Source: DAIMZM01 sp036733985 (GTDB lineage: Bacteria; Bacillota; Dehalobacteriia; UBA4068). From it: DNA of 17,697 nucleotides. The notes beneath the pieces are model-generated. The model saw only the letters and a program-made list of their open reading frames with translations, was not told the DNA's origin and ran no database searches. This document shows, in pieces, positions 6,770 through 14,001 of the stretch (its first letter is position 1; each line of letters opens with the position of its first letter). Position numbers and translations under genes: made by a program. The DNA lies in the NCBI GenBank assembly GCA_036733985.1, contig DAIMZM010000052.1, positions 1 to 17,697 of the forward strand, written 5' to 3'.

Positions 6770-7933
6770 CTATTCCGCGGGCACATAAGCCCCGGTGATG
6801 ATCAGATGGGTCTGGGGCAGACGGAGTTCCAGAGAGCATTCGGTCAGGTATTCGTCCACCAGCCCGTCCACATCATTGGGCTGCACATTGATATTCAGCT
6901 TGGTATCCCGGCCTTCCAGGTAGGCATAGCGCACATTCTCCGTATCCACGATAAAGCCGTAACTGCCGTAAACAGCCCCTTCCAGCAGGGGATCATAGAT
7001 TACCTTCAAATCACCGTAAGTGGTGACCAGGTTTTTCACCCGCATGCCAAAGGTGGAATTGGCGTCCACTTCGGTGACCAGCTTCTTTTCCGCCCAGGTA
7101 TTGATGGCGGAGGCCAGATTGGGCCCGGCGATCAGCAGTTTTTCCTGGGAACCGTAGCGGAAGGCGGCCTTGGCCACCTGATTGTCAAAGTTCCGGTAGG
7201 TAATGGGCAGGCTGCCGGCGTCAAAAGCCACGCTGTTGGCGGCGCCGATCATCTCGATCAGGCCGCCCATGGCCCGGCGGGGGGCCGCGCCGGTGGTATC
7301 CTCTTTGCGCTGGCCGAAATACATGGCCCTGGCAATATCCCGCTTATGCTCGATGCTGGCCTTGCGCCGCTGATAGGCCCGGTCCTTGCCCCCGTGGAGA
7401 TGGCTGGCCGCCTCGGTGCCGGAGAGGGCGATGGGGGTGCGGAAAATCTGGGTATAGTTGTAGCCATTGGTTTCCAGGGTGCTTTTCACTGTGCGGAGGC
7501 TGCTGTTTTCCATCATGGCCGGGCCGATATTCAACACATGGGCCTGGTCGGAGACGGCGGCCGCCACGGTAGAGCCATAGCCCCGGGATACGGTAAGATT
7601 ATTGCCGGCAACAGCGGTGACCAGCATATTCTCAGCGGTTTCCGGGATTTTGACAATATCCCCCACCCGGAACAGCGCGCCGTCGTCCACCGCCAGGGTG
7701 GTAGCGGCGGCGCTGATGCCGCCGTTGGCTTGGGACCAGGTGGCCAGCAAATCGTCTTCCAGCCATTCAAATTTAGGATTATAAACCACCCGGCTGTCCT
7801 TTTTGGCCGCTTTCAAAAAAGTGACGAAAGGCCCCTCGTTGGGATCCAGCAAGGCAATGTCCTTGGCCATATCCACCTGCACCCGGGCGCCGGCGATATT
7901 TTTGGTGGTACGTACTCCGGTAATCTCGGTCAT
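6770..7933 (-). CDS. Major capsid protein, SU10/DUF5309-type HK97 fold
   Basis: The 387-residue protein has an ATG at 7933 preceded by AGGGAGGAACAACT. Diagnostic parts are ALLDPNEGPFVTFLKAAKK near the N terminus and a beta-tongue-like insertion at about 68-130 with VGDIVKIPETAENMLV and VSRGYGST. The central helix region has YNYTQIFRTPIALSGT and KRDIARAMYFGQR. The C-terminal part contains RVKNLVTTYGDLKVIYDPLL and a beta-rich end. This is the layout of SU10-like major head proteins, which build the icosahedral shell. No N-terminal protease-cleaved delta domain is visible, which agrees with a separate scaffold gene upstream. Expected to be among the most highly expressed late genes. Confidence 0.85.
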   Translation of the reverse strand: MTEITGVRTTKNIAGARVQVDMAKDIALLDPNEGPFVTFLKAAKKDSRVVYNPKFEWLEDDLLATWSQANGGISAAATTLAVDDGALFRVGDIVKIPETAENMLVTAVAGNNLTVSRGYGSTVAAAVSDQAHVLNIGPAMMENSSLRTVKSTLETNGYNYTQIFRTPIALSGTEAASHLHGGKDRAYQRRKASIEHKRDIARAMYFGQRKEDTTGAAPRRAMGGLIEMIGAANSVAFDAGSLPITYRNFDNQVAKAAFRYGSQEKLLIAGPNLASAINTWAEKKLVTEVDANSTFGMRVKNLVTTYGDLKVIYDPLLEGAVYGSYGFIVDTENVRYAYLEGRDTKLNINVQPNDVDGLVDEYLTECSLELRLPQTHLIITGAYVPAE

Positions 7934-7986
7934 AGTTGTTCCTCCCTAAAATTCTTTTTCATATTGGCAAATTACTTATTTAAAGG

Positions 7987-8285
7987 CCAGACTGTTCAAA
8001 AACAAGACCTAGCTGGCTTTTCCCTTCGGGAAAATCTCAACCTACCTACCTGGCTTTTGCTTTGCAAATGCTCAGGTATGCATAGCCGCTATAGTTCACG
8101 ATCAAAGATCGCGGCTCTAGCTCAGCCAGACTAGGCGGCTGGGATGACCGGCTATTCCCCAGGGGCCCCCGATCCAGCGCGGCAACGCGAAGCTGGATTG
8201 GGGTATGGGGGGTGCGTATTAAAACATACGCGACCAACGCCGGGTATCCCAGCCAACAACATGGCGCAGTTTATGGACAGCCTGG
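7987..8285 (+). repeat. Structured intergenic element, long copy
   Basis: This fills most of the 352-base gap between the scaffold-like and capsid genes and aligns in reverse orientation with 4995-5120. The outer stem is CTGGGATGACCGGC (8139-8152) with GCCGGGTATCCCAG (8239-8252). The inner hairpin is GCGTAT-TAAAAC-ATACGC (8214-8231). Relative to the short copy it carries two insertions. The first, about 8007-8125, has hairpins TTTTCCC/GGGAAAA (8018-8034) and CGATC/GATCG (8099-8111). The second, at about 8155-8210, has a 12-bp stem CCCCGATCCAGC/GCTGGATTGGGG (8167-8203) with an inner GCG-GCAA-CGC tip. Its last bases adjoin the stop codon of the scaffold-like gene. Short frames within it have no ribosome sites and look non-coding. 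Confidence 0.7.
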
Positions 8286-8861
8286 TTAAAAAATACCCCG
8301 GCCCTTGGCCGTGGACATGGCGCGGATCAGTTTCTGTTCCTCAGTCAGGGGCGGGGGGGCGCTGCGCCCCGCATGACCCGGGGCCAGGCCGATCTTGGCC
8401 CGCTGCCGGGCTTCCGCCTCTGCCAGGGCCGCGGCCCGGGCCGCCTTGGCCGCTTCCCGCACCGCCCGCTCGGTCAGGCCCCGGGGCGGGCCCAGCAGCT
8501 CCAAGGCCGCCTCCCGCATGATGCCCTGGGGCTGCCTGCGCCAAAGGCCGGGGTCGCCGTAGCGGCCGGAGATCTCGCCCATCTTATTGAACAGTTCCCG
8601 CTTCCTGCCGGCCAGCTCCGGCCAGAGCCTGTCCAGTTCCCCGGCTGCCTGCTGCCAGGGATCAGCCGTTGCCGCCGGCGTCACCGGCAGGGTCAGGCTT
8701 TCCCCGGGCTGGTCAAGGCCGGGGCTATCCGCCAAGTCTCCGGCTGCCTCCGCCGGGGCCGGGACGCTGTCCAAGGCGTCCGCCCCGCTTTCAGCCCCGG
8801 CCCGTTCCAGCAGGGCGCTGTCGGAAAAGTCCATGTCCCCGCCTGGATAAAACAATGTCAT
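8286..8861 (-). CDS. Putative capsid scaffolding protein
   Basis: The ATG at 8861 has AGGAGG 7-8 bases upstream and gives 191 residues; the ATG two codons earlier is too close to the ribosome site. The N-terminal half is acidic and rich in Ala, Asp, Pro and Gly (DALDSVPAPAEAAGDLADS). The second half is strongly helical and Ala/Arg/Glu-rich (VREAAKAARAAALAEAEAR) and ends with LTEEQKLIRAMSTAKGRG. A low-complexity acidic and helical protein directly before the major capsid gene is the usual place and composition of a scaffold. No enzymatic motif is seen. Direct homology cannot be judged by eye, so the role is inferred from position and composition. Only 11 bases separate it from the adaptor-like gene. 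Confidence 0.55.
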   Translation of the reverse strand: MTLFYPGGDMDFSDSALLERAGAESGADALDSVPAPAEAAGDLADSPGLDQPGESLTLPVTPAATADPWQQAAGELDRLWPELAGRKRELFNKMGEISGRYGDPGLWRRQPQGIMREAALELLGPPRGLTERAVREAAKAARAAALAEAEARQRAKIGLAPGHAGRSAPPPLTEEQKLIRAMSTAKGRGIF

Positions 8862-8872
8862 TGCCATCCCTC

Positions 8873-9391
8873 CTATTTTTCCTCCACCCGCCAGGCCCCG
8901 ATCTGGCTTTGCCCGGCCAGGGACCTGGCCCTGGCCAGATTTTTGCCCTGATAATAGTAGCTCAGCCATTTGGCCGCCTGATTGCTTTCCTCCCCGTCCC
9001 CCTCGCTTTCCGTATCCCAGTAGCGGGCCGCGGCAAACAGGGCCGGCAAATAATGGGCCGCCTTGGGCAGGGCCCCTTCCTGGTCATGGTCGATGCCGTT
9101 AAAAGCCTGGGGCGCTGCCCGGTAATAGATTTTGCCGCTGCCGCTGCCAAAGCGCAGTTTTCCGTCAGGCAGACGGGTGTAGGGGATGTCGCAGGCTACC
9201 AGGCTCAGCCAGTGTTCGCCGGGGCAATAGTCATTGTCCGCGGCGGAGATTTCCGCGCTTTCCACCGGCCCTAAATCATAGGCCAGATCCAGCAGGGCCT
9301 CATTGAACCACAGGGCCAGCTGGGCATTGTCCACATCGTCAGCGATGCCGGTATAGGATTCAAACAGGGTTTTCAGCTCGCCGAAGGTCAT
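8873..9391 (-). CDS. Head-tail adaptor-like protein
   Basis: The ATG at 9391 follows AGGAGGTGAGGAAGA and gives 172 residues. The start MTFGELKTLFESYTGI, then NAQLALWFNEALLDLAYDL, resembles phage adaptor proteins that bind below the portal. In those proteins an N-terminal helical bundle is followed by a beta core. The middle contains IPYTRLPDGKLRFGSGSGKIYYRAAP, and ALPKAAHYLPALFAAARYWDTESE leads into a C-terminal helix with WLSYYYQGKNLARAR. The ATGA at its start overlaps the stop of the 75-residue gene, so translation is coupled. Position between portal and capsid genes supports a connector role. Confidence 0.65.
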   Translation of the reverse strand: MTFGELKTLFESYTGIADDVDNAQLALWFNEALLDLAYDLGPVESAEISAADNDYCPGEHWLSLVACDIPYTRLPDGKLRFGSGSGKIYYRAAPQAFNGIDHDQEGALPKAAHYLPALFAAARYWDTESEGDGEESNQAAKWLSYYYQGKNLARARSLAGQSQIGAWRVEEK

Positions 9392-9615
9392 TCTTCCTCA
9401 CCTCCTTCCCGTATCGTCGCCACCTGGCCCAGTATGGCCTGGATGGCCAGGAGCCCGCCCTGGGCCCGGCAGCAGCTTTCCCAGGTCCTGGCGGAAAGCA
9501 GCTCCTGGTGCAGATATTGCCGCTTCGCTTCCAGTTCTTCCAGCAACCATTGCCAAAAGGCATTATGCCGTAATGCCCTGTACCCTTCGGATAATTCCCT
9601 GGACTTGCCGCCCAT
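9388..9615 (-). CDS. Small helical phage protein of unknown function
   Basis: The ATG at 9615 is preceded by GGGAGGGGACGG, a good ribosome site. The 75 residues are predicted largely helical (FWQWLLEELEAKRQYLHQELLS) and end in an acidic tail GGEEE. Its stop overlaps the adaptor-like start by four bases. Small proteins at this site between portal and adaptor are common in podovirus-like modules, but I cannot assign a function. Confidence 0.6.
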   Translation of the reverse strand: MGGKSRELSEGYRALRHNAFWQWLLEELEAKRQYLHQELLSARTWESCCRAQGGLLAIQAILGQVATIREGGEEE

Positions 9616-9639
9616 CCGTCCCCTCCCTTCACCTTGTGC

Positions 9640-9665
9640 GCGGCCTCCCTCCGGCCGCCGTTTTT
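9640..9665 (+). terminator. Terminator-like hairpin antisense to the phage operon
   Basis: GCGGCC and GGCCGC form a 6-bp stem around TCCCTCC, and on the plus strand a run of five T follows at 9661-9665. No plus-strand gene ends here. It may limit antisense transcription or be chance GC-rich structure just upstream of the 75-residue gene. Confidence 0.3.
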
Positions 9666-9691
9666 AAAACGCCCGCCAACCACCCTCATCT

Positions 9692-11332
9692 CTAGCCCCG
9701 CGGCCCCCCATTCTCCCGCTGCCGCTCCCGGGGCAGCAGCGCTTCGGCCTCCTTGATGTCCAAGGCCTCCAGCACCTTCCGATAGAGCTTCAGCCTGGCC
9801 CTGTCGTCCGCCTGATAAGCCGGATCGGCCAGGGCCAGGGAATAGGCTTGCAGCGCTTTTTCCTTGTTCAGGGTCTTATTGGCCAGGGATTCGATGGCTG
9901 TGCCGCAATAGCTGATATCATAATCCCCGTCCAAATCCTCAGGATCTACCTGGAAAAGGGCTTCCGCCGGGCTGTTCAGCAAGCGGATGGCCCGGCTTTC
10001 CCCCAGGAATTGCTGATCCAGGGCCATGAATTTTTTGGCCACCGGCAGCAGCAGATCTTTGACCACTGCCGTTACCACGGCCTTGAAGCGCAGGGAAGCG
10101 TTATTGTCCCTGGTCATAGTGGTGGTGGCGGTCTCATTGGCATAGGAAAGGCCCATCAGGATATCATGACAGCCGGTGGCGTCCTGCATATCCTGTTTGA
10201 CGCCGGCTTCGTTGGCGAAAGCGTCGGCAGGCAGGCCCTGGATATTGATTTCCTGTACATCGTCCATATTTTCCACCTGCAGCACCCCGTTTTGCCGCCA
10301 GAGCAGATCCCGGGCGGTCAGGCCGCAGCCCTTGCGCAGCTTCCACATGCGCCGGAGGGCCAGGGAATTGTAGTCGATGCGCTGATTGCGGCTGGTATTC
10401 AGCTCATCCTGCAGGCTGGCCAGGATTTCCGGCACCCCCATGCCGTAGAATTCACCCGGCAGCCGCACATAGCAGCATTTATCATAGGGGATCTGCCCAT
10501 GCCAGAAGGGGTTTTCCTCATCCAGCACGCATTGGCGGCGGTTGAGGATCACCAGATGCCGCTGCCCCTGCCAGTAATGGTGCAGCAGATAGCGGCCCAA
10601 ATCCGGGCCGCCCGGGGTCTCGTCGTCTAAGGGGGAAAGCCTGTCCCAGTCGATCCGGTATTTGCCCTGATCCGCCAGTTCCTCCAGCTGGGGCTGGGAT
10701 AAATATTCCTTATGCCCCAGGTAGCGGGCATTCTCCAACGTATCCGCCTCCGGGTCGATGTAGAAATCCGTCAGGGGGATATGGGCGCAGACCGGGTCGT
10801 CGTGGATGACCTGCCTGGTCTTTGCCACTTGCCTGCTCTCATAATAAAGGGGCTGCCCGCCTTCATCCAACAAAGGCTGGCCCTCTGGGTCCAGCAAAGG
10901 CTGCTCCCGGATGACAGCCTGGCGGATCAGCCGGGTTTTCACCTGCCAGCCGGTATAGGTGACGGCTGTGCCGTAAATAATCATATTCCCCACCACGGTT
11001 TCGCCGATCAGCCGGGCAAAGTCCGCCCGGTCATTCATCTGCCAGTCCAGCAGGGTCTGAACTTTGGCAGCCCGATCCAGGTCGGCGGCTTCCCGGGGCA
11101 GGGCGGAAATATAGGGCCGGCTGGCGAAGAGGCTTTCCGCCACTCTGGCCTTGATCACCTCGCATTGCATAAAGGTATGGGGCACAAAAAGATTGCTCCC
11201 TTCCCGGCGCGCCTTCACCTCTGAGCGGTAGCGGCGCAGGCAGTCTTGCCACAGCTCTCCATAGGCGCTGTCCCGGGCCTGCTCCGCGCTGTTGATGCGC
11301 TCTAAAAGCGTTTGCAGTTCCTTGTCGTCCAT
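9692..11332 (-). CDS. Phage portal protein
   Basis: The ATG at 11332 has AGGAG 7 bases upstream; the product has 546 residues, a usual portal length. Portal features include the N-terminal helical region with FMQCEVIKARVAESLF and the wing region QTLLDWQMNDRADFARLIGE followed by VGNMIIYGTAVTYTGW. FYIDPEADTLENARYLGHKEYL and GEFYGMGVPEILASLQDELN are the stretches most typical of podovirus-type portals. They are followed by helical stem and crown sequence with ETATTTMTRDNNASLRFKAVV. Twelve copies form the ring at one capsid vertex through which terminase packages DNA. It lies 59 bases after the large terminase, the standard order. Confidence 0.85.
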   Translation of the reverse strand: MDDKELQTLLERINSAEQARDSAYGELWQDCLRRYRSEVKARREGSNLFVPHTFMQCEVIKARVAESLFASRPYISALPREAADLDRAAKVQTLLDWQMNDRADFARLIGETVVGNMIIYGTAVTYTGWQVKTRLIRQAVIREQPLLDPEGQPLLDEGGQPLYYESRQVAKTRQVIHDDPVCAHIPLTDFYIDPEADTLENARYLGHKEYLSQPQLEELADQGKYRIDWDRLSPLDDETPGGPDLGRYLLHHYWQGQRHLVILNRRQCVLDEENPFWHGQIPYDKCCYVRLPGEFYGMGVPEILASLQDELNTSRNQRIDYNSLALRRMWKLRKGCGLTARDLLWRQNGVLQVENMDDVQEINIQGLPADAFANEAGVKQDMQDATGCHDILMGLSYANETATTTMTRDNNASLRFKAVVTAVVKDLLLPVAKKFMALDQQFLGESRAIRLLNSPAEALFQVDPEDLDGDYDISYCGTAIESLANKTLNKEKALQAYSLALADPAYQADDRARLKLYRKVLEALDIKEAEALLPRERQRENGGPRG

Positions 11333-11391
11333 CTCATCACTCCTATCTCTCGGTCAATATCAATGGCTATCCCGTCCTTTTGCCGGCCTGC

Positions 11392-13011
11392 TTAATACCC
11401 GGTAGTGCCGCAGGCCCCGTAGGCCCGCCCCCAGTCCGCTTCGGTAAAGTCCGGGCCCCGGGGCCGTTCCGTGGCGGCATAGAGGGCGATAGCCATGGCC
11501 ATGACCCGGTCGTCATAACAGCCGGGCTGGGCATTGGTGCGCCCTTTTTCATCATAAGCATAGGAGAGGCATTCCCCGGCCAGCTCCCGATCCCGCAGCC
11601 GGGCTCCGTCCTCCCGGATATAGCGGGCCAGGGCGTTGATGATCAGGGGCTTGGTCCTGGCGGTGGTGAGGAAGCCGTATTCCCCGTCCCCGGCGCCGGC
11701 CCGGCGGTAGAGCCGGGGATAATGCTCCCGGCGGATCGCCCCCACCGCGGCAATGCCGTGATTATTGGCTTCCGGCACCAGCAGCGCCCCATTATACCAG
11801 CGGGCCAGCAGCACCGCCTCCTGGCCCAGCAGATCCGGGTCCATATGCCCGTGCCACAGGGCGGCCAGGGCCAGGCTCTGCCTGTCCACCACAGCCATGG
11901 CGGAGTAGTCCCCCCCGGCCAGCCCTTCGGCCACGTCGATGCCCACCACATAGTCGGCCCCGGTTTCCGGCGGCTGGTAGAGGGCCAGATATTTGCTTTG
12001 GGCCGCAAACTCGGCCCGGCCGTTCAGCTCCACCACCCGGCCATAGCGGGGGCTGGCGGGCCGGGCATAGATCTTGGCCAAGGCCTGGGTATCAAAAACC
12101 GGCCTGCCGGAGAGGAGAAAGGCCTCCTCGGCAGTGCCGGGATATTCCTGGGCGAAAACTTGCGGGTCGCCGCCGCAATTGGCGTCGATACACCAGCGCC
12201 GCCAGCGGAGCTGGGCGTCCGCCAGCCGGTGCAGCTTTTTCAGGGCCTGCTCCTCCGGGCTGAGCTTGAGCCTGGGCCCCTTGTTCATCCGGTATTCCTG
12301 ATGCTGCCACCAGGGGAAGAACAGGGGCGCGAAAACGCTTTTCCCTGCCGCCGCCCGCTGCCATTCCTTGTAGAAAGCGCCGCCCACCCCATTGGCCGTA
12401 CTTTCAATGACTACCATAGTCTCCGGCAGATTGGGCACCGCCTGCATCAGGGAGATCAGGGTCTCTTCCGGATAAGGCCAGTAAGCCAGCTCGGATAAAT
12501 GCAGGCAATGCACGGTGGCGGAGCGGCCCGCGTCCTTGTTGCCTGCGGTCTCGATGACGATTTTCGAGCGCAGTCCCGGATCCCTGGCCTTTTCCTCCGC
12601 CTTGCTGGCCGGGTTTTCGAAGAGCAGTTCCTTGGCATTGCTGGCCTTTTTCAGGGGCCGCAGCTCCGGGGGCAGCTCTTCGTAGAACAGCTTGGCCTTG
12701 TTGAAAATATTGGTGGAAGCATCCGCCTTATGGGCCACGATCATGGCGTTGGTATGGGGAACCGTGGCTGCCCGCTGAAAGAACAGGGCCGCCGTGGCGG
12801 TGGAGAAGCCGATTTGCCGCGCTTTCAGGATGATGATGCGCACCGGCTTCCCCGCCCCCTGCTGTTGCTGGATTTCCTGGTAAAACCTACGTTGTAAGGG
12901 ATTAAAAATAAGCGGCGCCAAACGGCCCGCTTTGTCCTGGATTTTTAAGTTTTCCTCAATATACGGTAAAACTTGATCCGGTAGAACTTCTAAATATGGT
13001 AATGCCTCCAA
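11392..13011 (-). CDS. terL: Phage terminase large subunit
   Basis: The 539-residue protein combines an ATPase and a nuclease. The Walker A-like P loop is KARQIGFST at 63-71. The Walker B-like region is VHCLHLSELAYW (167-178, Ser-Glu), and the coupling motif is VVIESTANG (200-208). The RuvC/RNase H-like nuclease shows VGIDVAEG with Asp359, VPEANNHG with Glu414 and YDDRVMAMA with Asp500/501. The enzyme cuts concatemeric DNA and pumps it through the portal. The start is TTG at 13011, supported by AAAGGGG about 7 bases upstream; no better ATG is seen. No small terminase gene precedes it; the next gene upstream is the host-like deacetylase. Confidence 0.92.
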   Translation of the reverse strand: MEALPYLEVLPDQVLPYIEENLKIQDKAGRLAPLIFNPLQRRFYQEIQQQQGAGKPVRIIILKARQIGFSTATAALFFQRAATVPHTNAMIVAHKADASTNIFNKAKLFYEELPPELRPLKKASNAKELLFENPASKAEEKARDPGLRSKIVIETAGNKDAGRSATVHCLHLSELAYWPYPEETLISLMQAVPNLPETMVVIESTANGVGGAFYKEWQRAAAGKSVFAPLFFPWWQHQEYRMNKGPRLKLSPEEQALKKLHRLADAQLRWRRWCIDANCGGDPQVFAQEYPGTAEEAFLLSGRPVFDTQALAKIYARPASPRYGRVVELNGRAEFAAQSKYLALYQPPETGADYVVGIDVAEGLAGGDYSAMAVVDRQSLALAALWHGHMDPDLLGQEAVLLARWYNGALLVPEANNHGIAAVGAIRREHYPRLYRRAGAGDGEYGFLTTARTKPLIINALARYIREDGARLRDRELAGECLSYAYDEKGRTNAQPGCYDDRVMAMAIALYAATERPRGPDFTEADWGRAYGACGTTGY

Positions 13012-13015
13012 CCAA

Positions 13016-13025
13016 CCACCCCTTT
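13016..13025 (-). promoter_or_regulatory. Ribosome binding site for the TTG start of terL
   Basis: On the minus strand AAAGGGGTGG stands a few bases before the TTG at 13011. It is the only Shine-Dalgarno-like sequence near the start of the conserved reading frame and decides for the TTG start. Confidence 0.5.
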
Positions 13026-13056
13026 CACCGCCCCTTACGCCTGTGGCGACATTAAC

Positions 13057-13086
13057 ATCTTAACACAGGGTTTGGTGAAAAAAGTG
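13057..13086 (-). promoter_or_regulatory. Weak candidate promoter for the phage structural operon
   Basis: On the minus strand TGTTAAGAT (13065-13057) fits an extended -10 (TG-N-TAAGAT). No good -35 exists at 17-18 bases; only CACTTT is there. The surrounding 13057-13115 is AT-rich, unlike the rest of the window. It is the only gap before terL, so late transcription should start here or come from the host operon. Confidence 0.3.
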
Positions 13087-13108
13087 CCATATGAAAAATT
13101 TATTTTAA

Positions 13109-13939
13109 TTATTTTTGATACTGGCTGGAAAGGCCGGTGCCCCGGTAAGCCAAGCCCGGCTTCGGCGTCATCCCGGCCAGCTGATAATATTCCGTCAGCG
13201 TCACGAATTGCCAGCACTCCGCCTGAAGCTGATCCACGGCGGCCAGCGTCCCCTCCAGGGTGTTCGCGAATTCATCATGCATAATGACCACGCCGCCGCT
13301 GAAAGCATGCTCCACAATATAGCTGGCCAGCTGTTCCGGGCTTTTCATTTCCCAGTCCCGGGGGTCGATGTTCCAGAGCATCACCGGCACGTCGATAACC
13401 GCTGCCGCGTCCTGGTCAATACTGCCGTAGGGCGGCCGCACATAAGCCGGAGGGCTGCCGATGATATCTTCGATGATGGCGGCGGTCATGGCCAGTTCCT
13501 GTTCCAGCTGGCCGCCTTCCATCTCGGTGAAGGGATGCAGATGATCATAGCCGTGGGAACCCACCTGATGCCCCAGCCGGGCAATTTCCGCCACCACCTC
13601 CCGCTGCTGCTCAGCCTGGCAGCCCAAGACAAAAAAAGTAGCCCGGGCGTCCCGCTGGGCCAGGCCCTGAACCAGCAGGGGCGTGATTTCGCTGCTGGGG
13701 CCGTCGTCAAAAGTCAGGGCCAGATAAGGCTGGTTCGGATTCAGCAGGCGCTCTTCCCGGAGCGGCGCTGCCACCGCCTCCGGGGAAACCGCGGCCAAAG
13801 CCCTGCCGCTTGCCACCGGGCCAGCCAAGGCCCCGTTCAGGTACAGGGCCAGGGTCAGCATGATCAGGCCGCAGCATAAGCCTAGTCTAAAGATTCTGGT
13901 CAGTTTTTGCCCCATCATAACCCCGGCTTGGCTTGGCAA
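13109..13939 (-). CDS. Membrane-anchored polysaccharide deacetylase (NodB family)
   Basis: The 276-residue protein begins with a signal anchor or signal peptide (hydrophobic 18-39), so it acts outside the membrane. The NodB homology domain spans about 70-250. It shows LTFDDGP with Asp78/Asp79, the metal-binding SHGYDHLHP with His129 and His133, RPPYGS with Arg168, NIDPRDW and the catalytic-histidine motif IMHDE (His221). Members remove acetyl groups from peptidoglycan or chitin-like sugars; peptidoglycan or spore/cell-wall glycan is likely here, but the substrate cannot be read from sequence. The start is uncertain: TTG at 13939 follows AGGGGG, while ATG ATG at 13918 and 13915 have only GGGG. 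It sits 62 bases after mtnA and is the last host gene before the prophage. Confidence 0.88.
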   Translation of the reverse strand: MPSQAGVMMGQKLTRIFRLGLCCGLIMLTLALYLNGALAGPVASGRALAAVSPEAVAAPLREERLLNPNQPYLALTFDDGPSSEITPLLVQGLAQRDARATFFVLGCQAEQQREVVAEIARLGHQVGSHGYDHLHPFTEMEGGQLEQELAMTAAIIEDIIGSPPAYVRPPYGSIDQDAAAVIDVPVMLWNIDPRDWEMKSPEQLASYIVEHAFSGGVVIMHDEFANTLEGTLAAVDQLQAECWQFVTLTEYYQLAGMTPKPGLAYRGTGLSSQYQK

Positions 13940-13955
13940 GGCAGCCCCCTGCCAT
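13887..13955 (-). CDS. Possible 22-residue leader overlapping the deacetylase start
   Basis: AATAGGAGAATC is followed by ATG at 13955, the best ribosome site in this gap. The frame it opens reads MAGGCLAKPSRGYDGAKTDQ and two more residues, then stops at TAG (13889-13887). It overlaps the first codons of the deacetylase in another frame. It may drive translational coupling, or indicate a frameshift in the deacetylase N terminus. It may also be fortuitous. Confidence 0.3.
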   Translation of the reverse strand: MAGGCLAKPSRGYDGAKTDQNL

Positions 13956-14001
13956 GATTCTCCTATTATGTATGCGTTTAAGCCGGCTGATTATGATCAG
14001 G

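Noticed and set aside
5822..8134. 770-codon plus-strand open frame
   Set aside because: It runs antisense across the capsid and tail-nozzle genes, is a GC-rich shadow frame with low-complexity composition and has no domain.
8046..8237. 63-codon minus-strand frame in the scaffold-capsid gap
   Set aside because: It lies inside the hairpin-rich repeat element, lacks a ribosome site and is not preserved in the other copy.
8144..8521. 125-codon plus-strand frame starting in the repeat element
   Set aside because: It continues antisense through the scaffold-like gene as a Pro/Gly-rich shadow; no ribosome site.
9360..9689. 109-codon minus-strand frame overlapping the 75-residue gene
   Set aside because: The 75-codon frame has a good ribosome site and a 4-base coupling overlap; the longer frame has neither.
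11380..12498. 372-codon plus-strand open frame
   Set aside because: Antisense to the terminase, whose catalytic motifs prove the other strand is coding.
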